This document shows positions 11,460 to 20,409 of a stretch of 30,900 nucleotides of DNA, piece by piece. Origin of the DNA: Neoconidiobolus thromboides FSU 785 (Eukaryota > Entomophthoromycota > Entomophthoromycetes > Entomophthorales > Neoconidiobolaceae). Where the stretch lies: contig MU626483.1 of NCBI GenBank assembly GCA_025603075.1, positions 1-30,900 on the forward strand. The letters run 5' to 3'. How positions within the stretch are numbered: the first letter of the stretch is position 1; every line of letters starts with the position of its first letter. The notes beneath the pieces were generated by a model, which saw only the letters and a list, made by a program, of their open reading frames with translations, was not told the DNA's origin and ran no database searches. The position numbers were made by a program, and so were the translations under genes.

Positions 11460-11858
11460 AAAAATGGACAATTTTTTATATTGTCAATGTTAACAAACCA
11501 TATCGAAGGAGCTTCAGCTAACCAAATTAGTTAGATGCCCTCATAAGGTTGACTTAATTAGTTGAAAATAGCTGGGTGGCAGAAATTCATACCAAATACT
11601 ATTTAAAAAATGTACTAATACATTTCCTGACAACAATCTGTTAATAAACAGTCTAATATACTTTTAGTTGAACATCACAGCCTATGAAAAAATAAGGGAT
11701 AATTTGGCCAATTAGAGCTATTCTATAGTTAGCTCAATTTGAAATTCTGCAATTTAAACAATCCAATTGTTTTATTACAAAGAGAATAATCCATTCATCA
11801 ATGAATATTTAATCATTCCAAACTCGAAATTTATATCAAACTACTTTTTGGGATCAAT

Positions 11859-13561
11859 ATGCAAAGATATAGTCTAGTAAAGCACAACAATAGCGATAAT
11901 AATAATAAATTAATGATATCTTGTTTTAGAGACCATCTAAAAGGCCTCATATAAAGGACCAGAGTACAGAAAATCTCACATTAAAATTAGAGAGTAAAGC
12001 TCCTAGTGATACTAGTACAGTTACAAGTGAAGAAAATCCAACAGGAAAACTAAATAAAATGCAAAACGAAAAGGTCAAATTATTATAAATAATCATTATG
12101 AAAAAAAAATTAAAATCGTTTAATAGATCTCTAATTCTAATAAAAAAGAAAATATCACAAACTATCTTAATGAGGCAGAAGAATTGGTGAATGGAAAGAG
12201 ATTCAAAGCAGTTGAACAAAGGGTTGATAAAGGTAAACTAGTAGGATATATGAAATACACCCATGGAAAATAACAAATTTTCAGATAAGATTAATTCTGG
12301 AGGTGTTATAAAAGAAAATATTATGAGTCATTTTATTAAAGCAGAGCGCTTGAATAAGATGAGAGTCAATGTATTTGACCATATACCTGATAAAACCAAA
12401 ATAAAAGGCCTAGAAGAACCTGCTTTAAAATGCATTATGGTTCCAGACAAAATGAGCAAAAAAATTATGGAATATAAGAAACCCAAAATAACATCAAGAC
12501 CCTTGATCGAAAAACGAAATGAATCAACTCGTGTAATTCATAGTACCAGGCGTATAACTCCAGAATTTCAAGTTAGTGATGACGATCGCTTAGATTATTC
12601 CAAAATTAAAATTGACCCAAGTAAACTTCTTGACCATGAAAAAGAAGGCTACTCAGAAAATGATGAAAGTGAAACAGAAATGGAAGTGAAGGTGGATGAG
12701 CATGATATTAAAAAAAGTAAATTAGGAAAAGAAATGTATCTTGGTATGCTTGATTCAGAGGTATTATAATAGTTAATGGTAAACTAAATACTTACAATTC
12801 TATAGAATTTTTACCTTGTCAATAATGAATATGTAAGTCATCAAAAATGGGGCTGGGATGTTAGAGAAAGGGAAGTTAATAGGATGCTTAAAGCACATTC
12901 AAGCATGATGCTAAGGGGTGAAGTTATATATGACGCTGTTAATATGTTTGACAGAGTATGTGGAGCCCGTGCAATTAGTGAAGATAAGTTAGATCTTCTT
13001 TCAGTTACGTGTTTATTTATAGCTACTAAATTTGCAAAAATTGGCTACGTTGATCCTGTTAAATTTCTATCATATGCAGTCAAGCCTTACTCAATATCAA
13101 GCTTAACTGCAACTGAGGTACATGTCCTCTTTCAGCTTGATTTTCGTTTAATTTATCCAAATCCTTTAGAATTTCTTGGATATATGATCGCAGGTGATGA
13201 TGACCCTGATTATACTAAACTTATGACTCGTTATATTATGGAAATGACTTTAACTAATCACACATTTTTAAAATGTCGCCCTTCTCTTTTAGCAGCATCT
13301 GCAATGCATTTAAGTCGTCTTGTACTTGGCCGCTTTGGCTGGGATGACGTGCTAATTGAACATACTGGTTTTCAGAGACACCAATTGAAAGGCATTATAA
13401 GAGTATTAATCAATAATATTGATGCATCTCCAAAAGATTCTTATCCAGATCAAAAGTATGGAAATGTAGACTATGGTTCAGTTTCTATTTATTTTAGAGA
13501 GTGGTTAAAAGGTCATTCAGCTTCCGACATATCCAATATCGATTTCACCCAAACTGAATAA
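11859..13561 (+). CDS. Divergent mitotic (B-type) cyclin
   Basis: Cyclins activate CDK and direct it to mitotic targets. I assemble five exons: 11859-11876, 11930-12073, 12127-12232, 12285-12760 and 12806-13561, giving 499 residues. The ATG at 12263, the obvious start of the long frame, lies inside the third intron; the upstream exons join in phase, and skipping them would lose the N-terminus typical of B cyclins. Two KEN boxes (KKENIT, IKENIM), APC/C-Cdh1 degrons, are visible; no clear D-box. The cyclin box starts at the fifth exon with WGWDVRERE and contains LYxAVN-like IYDAVNMFDRV, LLSVTCLFIATKF, LDFRLIYPNPLEFLGY and LAASAMHLSRLVLGR, clear cyclin N and C folds. The usual MRAILVDWL and KYEE motifs are replaced (see findings). 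The second intron's donor, GTCAAA, is weak. It is convergent with the PHD gene, 153 bp away. Confidence 0.86.
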
Positions 13562-13714
13562 TTTTAAAAAGATAGGTTTATCTATCTTCTACGTAATTAA
13601 CTCAACTCAGTAACTCATAGTTATCCTTTCCTTACTATTCTTATTTTTATATTATACCCAAAAGTTAATATTAAATAAACATATATAATATATGGTTTTA
13701 AATTTAAATAAAAT

Positions 13715-14991
13715 TTATTGTTTTGTCTCAACTAAAAACCAACGACATGTGTGGCATAATAAATATGGGTTTTTACTAGAGGTGCCTTCATAGAATTTTA
13801 ATTTATCTACAGTTAGGCATTCAATCACCTTATCTTTATCGTTGTTAGCTATTAAGCTTTCGGGTATTTCCCACCAAGAAAGAGATACTGTTGCGTCACA
13901 CTTATAACATTCTTTTTTTACGAGATTTGAATCATTTTCATAATTTAACTTTAAAGGAGATAATACCATTTCGTTTGTTGGTTCTATAGTATTTATTTCA
14001 AAGAATAGATTTATCATTGTCTAAAAAAATGTGAGTTATTAATGACTAACAGTGATAATGATGATTGACCCAATACCTTATTTTCCTCTTCATTTTTATC
14101 ATACAACGTATGAATATCAGGAGTCATATCTAATTTACTATGTTTTGGACACAAAAGAATCGGTATTAACATCTTTCCTTTTTTTTCTCCCTCCTTGTTT
14201 TTTTCAATAAGTTTAAAACCTAAAAAATATTTTCGATTTGTTTGGGAACAAGAAGCATGTGCCAAATGATCGCACGAGTCGCATTTTATTTTATATCCAA
14301 ACCCACCCCTACAAACTTGGCAGATCTTTTATTGTTAATATCTTTTTTTCAAAAACAAATAAAAATTACTTCATCCCAATTACTTTGATCTAATTCCGAA
14401 ATACCTCTGACGTTGTTTTGAGTAAACTTTGCATTGGGTAGAAATACAGCACAAATAAGATGTGCCCAGTTATGCATAGCTGTAGGAAGAATAGCTTTTG
14501 GTGCACTTTTTGGTTCATTAATACGACATAATATACAAGTATGATTCTATTTAAAATTAATATAATAACACAAAAAAAATTGCACTACATTTGAGTTTGC
14601 TCTTTTTGCGAAATTTTTACACCATTCACATAACCATGGCTTTTCATCAAGACTAAATATTGAAGGTAAACAAGCTAAAATGGCAGTATTAATTTATTAA
14701 TATTATATATATAACTAATTTATAATGTATTCAAATTCCAATATTATTACTTGAATGGACAGCAAGAAAACATTTTTTACAACACTTGTATTCTTTAGAA
14801 GGACCACTTTGTAAGCATAGATCGCATTTTCTTGGTGATATTACGTCTGTAGTTGCTTTTTTACGGTTCCTTAATTTTATTGGACTATTCTTTTAAAATG
14901 TTTTATTTTTATTTCTGATATAATTTATAAATATATACGCTACTTTATCCGACGACAATTTAACTTCATTATTTTTTACATCTGTTGACAT
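13715..14991 (-). CDS. PHD and extended-PHD zinc-finger chromatin protein
   Basis: Six exons: 14944-14991, 14751-14889, 14589-14674, 14370-14546, 14077-14325 and 13715-14020; 334 residues, all in phase. A PHD finger starts CDLCLQSG and runs through CCKKCFLAVHSTC to WLCEWC. It is followed by an extended PHD of the kind in BRPF, JADE, AF10 and Snt2: CILCRINEP, then WAHLICAVFLPNAKF, GISELDQSNWDEICQVC, CDSCDHLAHASC, and ILLCPKHS. A last zinc-binding unit, CYKCDATVSLSWW ... YLLCHTCRWF, resembles a GATA-type or Snt2-like finger. Such PHD-ePHD pairs read unmodified or methylated histone H3 tails and sit in histone-modifying complexes. The small size, and the absence of a visible BAH, bromo or EPC domain, argue against a full BRPF or Snt2. 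Role in chromatin regulation is inferred from domains; the exact orthologue is unresolved. Confidence 0.82.
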
Positions 14992-15809
14992 TGTAATTGA
15001 AAAATAAAAGTAGTGTCATTTTTTATACTACTCAATTTATTCCTATTCCATAAAATGCTAATATTAAGTTGCTATTTTCGAAAGTAAATTTTAAGGTTAA
15101 AATGTTCTCTATTTAAAATAGTATAAAAATATGAACTGTTGGTTTAGATCAATATTTATAAGCGCTATTATGATTAGTATGGTCTACACATGATATCATA
15201 CATTATTAGACTAAACATCACCAAGTTGTTTACTATTTTTAAATCTATCTATATTAGCAACCAAAAAATATTAGGTCAAATGCACCAATTTCGACGTTTA
15301 CCCTCTTTGAGTACCAAATGTCTTAAAAAAATTCTATTCGATTGGACCGTGATTTTAATTAACTTTGTGCCAATTGAATTAACTTTTGAAACTCGATCTC
15401 TAAAGGGTTAATTTAATGTAAATCCTGTAAGTAATGCTTGTCATGGTTTTATTTTGATTTAGAATCATACGTGGGCAATGCTTGTTGTGATTTTTAATCT
15501 ATAAAATTCAACGAGCACTGTTCATCTATGATGATACTCAAGTGGTTACTTTTAAAAATCCCAACCACTGTTAATTTTACTAAAAATAGACCTTGATTTG
15601 CTAATTGTAAAGAAAATAATCTCTATTATCTGCTGATTTGTAAAACAAGTAATATAAAAAAATACTATCGCTTTTACACATAAATAGCCTATGGTTAATA
15701 GATATAAGTACGGGATACAATCGATCATATGTCCCATGTTAAAGATACATTACGAAATATAAATAAATTCAATATATAAAAACAAAACTTTACTTTAAAG
15801 ATTTATAAA
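14992..15809. other. Intergenic region between divergent PHD and subtilisin genes
   Basis: About 820 bp, AT-rich, containing both promoters. It has weak open frames on each strand (15190-15411 plus and 15552-15737 minus) without family resemblance or splice context; I treat them as chance. Two imperfect direct copies of AATGCTTGT followed by T-rich sequence lie near 15435 and 15477. Nothing else stands out. Confidence 0.5.
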
Positions 15810-16997
15810 ATGAAATTTTTACCCTCTTTATTTTTCTCAAACTTGTTTATACATCTTCTGTCAGCTTTTAATCCTTTAATAGTTTCTGAACATGGAATTG
15901 TTGAAGGAAGTTATATAATCAAGCTTAAAGACACCAACCGTATTACTCTTGATTCACATTTAAATAATGTTCGCTCATTATTTAAAAATCGTTCTGAAGA
16001 AAATAAGATTAACCATGTTTATAATTCCTTAGGTAGCTTTTATTCAGCACAATTTTCTAAAGAAATAATTGCTCAGATTCGCTCTTTACCAGAAATATCT
16101 TATATCGAAAACGACAGTATTGTAAAAATATATCCTAGCGAAAATGCTGATACTTTAAGCATTAATTCGGTCCAACCAAATGCCCCTTGGAATTTAGCGA
16201 GGATTTCTCAAAGAAAGCTAGTAAATTCAGATTATACTTACTTAGGCGATGGTTCTGGGGTATCGGTATATATTGCTGATACAGGAGTATATACTTCCCA
16301 TCCAGAATTTGAAGGACGTGCCATTGTTGGAGCTAATTTTTCATCTGATACAAATAATAATGATGGAAATGGACATGGTACATTTGTTGCTGGTGTAGTT
16401 GGTGCTAAGACTTATGGAGTAGCTAAAAAAACACAACTTATATCAGTAAAAGTCTTAGATACCAATGGTTCTGGCTCTATTTCTGGTATATTAGCTGGTG
16501 TCAACTGGGTAGTAAAAGATAAGAGAGGGAAGAAAGGAAACGTTCTCAATCTTTCAATTGGTGGTGGTTTTTCACAACCCTTAAATGATGCTGTAAAATC
16601 TGCCCATCAAAATGGAGTTACTGTAGTAACTGCAGCTGGAAATAGTAATTCTGACGGATGCTCTTTTTCTCCCGGATCTACCCCAGAAGCTATTAATGTT
16701 GCTACCTTAAGTACAAATGACGCTCGTTCTTCTGCATCCAACTATGGTAAATGTATTGATATATTTGCCCCCGGACAAAATATTGTTTCTACTTGGAATA
16801 ATAATGGGTTACAAACATTAACTGGCTCTTCTACGGCTGCACCACATGTTGCTGGCCTCGCTGCTTACTTCTACTCACTTGAAGCTTTAACTCCAGATAC
16901 AGTAACTCAAAAAATTTTAGCTTTGGCAACTATAGATTTGGTCACTAATCCTGGAAGTCAATCCCCAAACCGTATTGCTTTTAATGGAGCCATATGA
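15810..16997 (+). CDS. Secreted proteinase K-like subtilisin (S8A serine protease)
   Basis: An intronless gene for a 395-residue preproenzyme that would hydrolyse extracellular proteins. A hydrophobic signal peptide covers about residues 1-20. An I9-type inhibitor propeptide follows (SYIIKLKD to YIENDSIVKI, about 34-107), and maturation probably occurs before APWNLARIS near 125. The catalytic triad is D157 (YIADTGV), H189 (GNGHGTFVAG) and S341 (GSSTAAPHVAGL), with oxyanion N278 (TAAGNSN). C284 and C315 are 31 residues apart, the spacing of the second disulfide of aqualysin-type proteases. The residue after the catalytic serine, normally Met, is Thr. Fungi use such enzymes for nutrition and, in insect or nematode pathogens, cuticle digestion; the lifestyle here is unknown. 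The start is supported by the signal peptide directly after ATG. Confidence 0.96.
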   Translation: MKFLPSLFFSNLFIHLLSAFNPLIVSEHGIVEGSYIIKLKDTNRITLDSHLNNVRSLFKNRSEENKINHVYNSLGSFYSAQFSKEIIAQIRSLPEISYIENDSIVKIYPSENADTLSINSVQPNAPWNLARISQRKLVNSDYTYLGDGSGVSVYIADTGVYTSHPEFEGRAIVGANFSSDTNNNDGNGHGTFVAGVVGAKTYGVAKKTQLISVKVLDTNGSGSISGILAGVNWVVKDKRGKKGNVLNLSIGGGFSQPLNDAVKSAHQNGVTVVTAAGNSNSDGCSFSPGSTPEAINVATLSTNDARSSASNYGKCIDIFAPGQNIVSTWNNNGLQTLTGSSTAAPHVAGLAAYFYSLEALTPDTVTQKILALATIDLVTNPGSQSPNRIAFNGAI

Positions 16998-17954
16998 ATT
17001 TATTTTAGATTTAAAATAAGTATATTTTCTTGATATAAATTTATTGAACATACTTTTTAATAGCAAATTTTAATTTTTTATTACAGAACCCACTTAGATT
17101 CAAAAGTGCTTATTTTTACACTACAAACACTTTTCATTGATTTCGCTGACTTAATTTTATAAAATGATTTATTATTAATTTCCTTTAATTTTTTTATTTT
17201 GAAATAGATTTATGATTCTTCATGCTTTTCCAATACATTACTATATGTCTATACTTGGATTACTTAATACCTACTTTTATAATCATAATTTTTAAAAATA
17301 GCTTGAAAATGATGTTAGTACAATACATAAAAAAATTATTGCTATAAGCAAACTAGCTTCAAATTCTAGTTCAAGTAAAAATCGAAACCAAAAAAAAAAT
17401 CTTCACATGTAACTTTTAATTATATAGATTTGAATAAGTGTAAACAACCAATTGATCATATCCGCTTATTTTTAATCTCTTAAATATAGTGTCGACTGGT
17501 ATTTTTCTTTCTACCTCAATACCACTATTTTTTGTATCCCTATTCACCTGTGGTCTGACTTGGGCACTGCAGGCTTTTTACTAACATCACTAGCATTACC
17601 TCCTCGTCGATTCTTCCCTTATTTCTTTTATCAGTAATTTATATTCGTTTGTCTTCTGGAAAAGTCATTGGTTCTTTATAGAATTCTTATTTACTAAAGA
17701 GTAACAAGATATTTCAATGCTCCCATTTATTACAAATAGGAAATTCCCCGATTCAATGAATTTTCTCATGTAAGGCTAGATTAGTCGCTAATTGAGATGG
17801 GAAAAATGTTTTTCTTCATGACATACGTCTCCTTTCATTAACCTGCCTTTTTTTACACTTATTAACAAGCCGATTCAAACTTTTTACCTTCAAGAATATA
17901 AAAAATCCCTATATGAGCTATATCTGTTGGAGAACAAACTATTTAATTTAAATA

Positions 17955-18059
17955 TTTGGGGATGTTTTTTTTGATTTCATTATTTTTACATCTTTTAAGC
18001 GTTATTTAAGTGGAAAAATTGCTAGTAAAATTCTTAAATACAAAAATACATCCCCATTT
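17955..18059 (+). repeat. MITE-like inverted-repeat element, copy F
   Basis: Plus orientation with both ends intact: TTTGGGGATGTT and ATACATCCCCATTT. The core TTTTAAGCGTTATTTAAGTG and AAATTGCTAGTAAAATTC is conserved. It is in direct orientation with copy G, 111 bp downstream. The flanking bases here are TT rather than TA. Confidence 0.88.
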
Positions 18060-18170
18060 GATCAAAATTTATGTACTAAGACATAAAAGTTGAAAGCTAG
18101 GCCTTTAATACAACAAACCCTTATTTTTTTAACTAGATAATTTAGTAGTGTAAAAATTAAAAGAGAAGTA

Positions 18171-18270
18171 TATAGAAATGTTTTTTTAGCTTCATTACTT
18201 TTCCCATCTTTTAAGCGCTATTTGAGTGGAAAAATTGTTAGTAAAATTCTTAAATATATACATCCCCATA
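18171..18270 (+). repeat. MITE-like inverted-repeat element, copy G
   Basis: Plus orientation. The left end is eroded (TATAGAAATGTT), the right end is intact (ATACATCCCCATA). The core CTTTTAAGCGCTATTTGAGT with GGAAAAATTGTTAGTAAAAT is close to consensus. A shift of one base before the core relative to copies C, D and F means the copies do not share a reading frame. Confidence 0.88.
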
Positions 18271-18376
18271 TTCTTAGAATGATGTATTCGAATATGTTCA
18301 AATAATTAAACACAAGACTAAATGTAATTTGGTATCAAAAATTCTTTATTATTGACTATAAATGTATGATTGACCT

Positions 18377-19566
18377 TTACAAATTGACAGAGCGTAACCC
18401 TTCTTCTGTATATCTACCTCCTTTTACTTCAATTTGCTCTGTTAATTTACGGATTTGTTTATTTTCATCATCACTTAACTTGATATTGGCTGATTCAATA
18501 TTTTCCTCCAGGTATTTGATTCTTCTCGTTCCTGGAATAGGGATAAAATCATTTCCCTAGTAAAATTAAGCTATAATCTAGTCATGGTTAATAAAACTTA
18601 CTTGAGATAAAACCCACGATAAGCATAATTGTGAAGCTTTGATTCCCTTTCTATTGGCTATTTCTTCAAGCTTATTGACAATTTGAAGGTTATGCTCAAC
18701 ATTTTCTTCGTTATAGCGTGGAAAACGAGTGACTCTTGAATCATCCCTATCTAGTGATTTTACATCTAATTTTCCAGTCAAAAAACCACGACCTAATGGT
18801 GAGTAAGCAACAATAGCTACTCCGAGCTCTCTACAAGCTTCCAATAATCCATTTTTTTCAATAAATGTTTCCCATGGACTATCAAAATTAAGTTTAAGTA
18901 GTTTTAAAAAAAATTTAAATAATTACCTATATTCAATTTGTACTGCAGAAATAGGGTGAACTTTATGTGCCCTCTTGAGTGTTTCTGCACTACATTCAGA
19001 TAACCCTAAATATTTCACTTTGCCCTCTTTAACTAATGCTGCCATAGCTGAAACAGTTTCTTCAATTGGGCTATAAGTCACATTAATAAAAATGATTTCT
19101 ATTAGAATTAGAACATACGTGGTAGGATCAACCCTGTGTTGATAATACAGATCAATAGTTTCAATTCCTAAACGTTTTAAACTAGCATCACAACACTGTT
19201 TCACGTATTCTTTATCCCCACGTATCTTCATTTCCTTTTTTTCTAGATCATAACTAATAGCAAATTTAGTACAAAGAAAAATTTCATTCCTACGCTCCTT
19301 TAAAACTTTAGCTAAAAGTTTTTCATTTTCGCCCATGCCATACATATCCTATAATAATATTAATATTTGGTTACTCAGATCATCCATTTATCACTTACTG
19401 AAGTATCCCAAAAAGTACATCCAAGGTCAATGGCTCTGTTTAAAACTCGAATATTCTCTTCTTCGTTAGAAGAGCCATAAAAAGCACTCATTCCCATACA
19501 TCCTAGTCCAATACTTGAGACTTGTGGGCCATTTCTACCTAATTGACGTGTTGCTAATCCACTCAT
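18377..19566 (-). CDS. Aldo-keto reductase (NADPH-dependent)
   Basis: Five exons: 19399-19566, 19119-19348, 18927-19070, 18602-18878 and 18377-18556; 332 residues, the usual size for the family. It reduces aldehydes or ketones with NADPH in a TIM barrel. The catalytic tetrad is D54 (FWDTS), Y59 (DMYGMGENE), K84 (FLCTKF) and H127 (YYQHRVDP). Other hallmarks are [11 protein letters not shown] near the start, [35 protein letters not shown], and IPIPGTRR in the cofactor-binding region. This pattern matches the fungal and plant AKR13/Yakc or auxin-induced PCNT115-like group; the substrate cannot be told. The second intron (19071-19118, 48 nt) has no in-frame stop; unspliced mRNA would add 16 residues inside the conserved HRVDPTTPIEET segment, so splicing is favoured. 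Confidence 0.94.
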
Positions 19567-20409
19567 TTTAAACTTATTTTTTGTTTTTACTTTGTTTCAA
19601 TTATTTTGGCATTTCATTATGTTTTATACTTTTCACTTAAATACTTGATTTTATCTAACTCCGATTTATGTTGATTAGAATTGAATTTTTAATTTTATTA
19701 TGGAGTATTTTAATCCCGACTTCAAGGTAGATTTTGTCACTTAATGCGTAGCACTTAGAAACCTAAAAAAATTAGACTTCGAAACTCTTAAATTAATATG
19801 GTAAAGGTTATTTAAAATCTCACTATCAACGTCATCATGTGAATAACTATTGCTTTTATATAATATAATCCATTAATAATATACACTTTCGTTTTTGCTT
19901 TAAATATAGGTATCCCTAGCGTTGCCATTATAAAGACGTTATTCGCCTCATTAGCTTTAAGATATAGGGATGCATTTTTTTGCTTAATAATTTTACTAAT
20001 AATTTTTCCGTTCAAATAATGCTTAAAAAATGGAAAAAGTAATGAAACCAAAAAAACAACCTCATATAGTGGATTTTTTTATATTTTTATATGAAAACAG
20101 TAAAAATAGAAATATTTAATGAAAGCGTACATCTTAAAAATCGCTATTATATTTAACTAACAAAGGCTTGTACCATACTTTTATTTTTCAATACAGTAAA
20201 AATAAAATAATACTATATTGAATAGATTGAATTTTATAAATATTTTAATGTTTAAATAATTATTTTATTTAAAACTACAATAATGTAGTATTTTTTATAT
20301 ATAAAATATTACACTTAAACAATAGGAATTAGTTCATGACAGATGAAATAAGCTAGCTTTTTGACAAATATTAATACTTAATAACAAATTAGAGGAAGAT
20401 GTTTTATAT
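19567..20409. other. Spacer between SRP68 and the aldo-keto reductase gene
   Basis: About 840 bp, AT-rich, between two minus-strand genes. It contains one element copy (19963-20066) whose minus-strand frame produces a 79-codon ORF. The rest shows nothing I can support. Confidence 0.5.
19963..20066 (-). repeat. MITE-like inverted-repeat element, copy H
   Basis: Minus orientation: the left end is TATAGGGATGCA and the right end AACCTCATA. The inner TTTTTCCG...TGGAAAAA pair flanks AATAATGCTTAAAAAA. The ends are slightly eroded but the element is full length. Confidence 0.82.

Larger units (their letters stand above)
10743..11858. other. Intergenic spacer with two repeat copies
   Basis: About 1.1 kb, AT-rich. 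It holds element copies at 10911-11004 and 11365-11459. The distal 400 bp would be the cyclin promoter; it contains an isolated near-palindrome TAATTTGGCCAATTA near 11700, whose significance is unknown. No coding segment found. Confidence 0.5.
16998..18376. other. Intergenic region with two repeat copies and a possible coding remnant
   Basis: Spacer of about 1.4 kb between convergent genes. It contains element copies at 17955-18059 and 18171-18270. Around 17416-17577 the minus strand has a 54-codon stop-free stretch of mixed composition and less AT-rich sequence than its surroundings, with further short open segments upstream in another frame. It could be a decayed gene or mobile element; I cannot name it. 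Confidence 0.45.

Noticed and set aside
11947-12219. 90-codon minus-strand ORF
   Set aside because: It is antisense to cyclin exons 2 and 3 and is Phe/Ile/Leu-rich, as expected for AT-rich complement.
12263-12284. ATG at 12263 as the cyclin start
   Set aside because: It lies in an intron ending TTTTCAG; upstream exons join in phase and supply the N-terminus.
15190-15411. 73-codon plus-strand ORF upstream of the subtilisin
   Set aside because: No family resemblance, no splice context and composition like the spacer; kept only as a remark in the spacer entry.
15430-15510. Imperfect direct repeat AATGCTTGT followed by T-rich sequence
   Set aside because: Only two short copies with mismatches; too weak to call a repeat or an operator.
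15552-15737. 61-codon minus-strand ORF
   Set aside because: Hydrophobic, short and unlike any family I know; likely chance in AT-rich DNA.
19812-20051. 79-codon minus-strand ORF
   Set aside because: It overlaps MITE-like copy H and has no other protein-like content.
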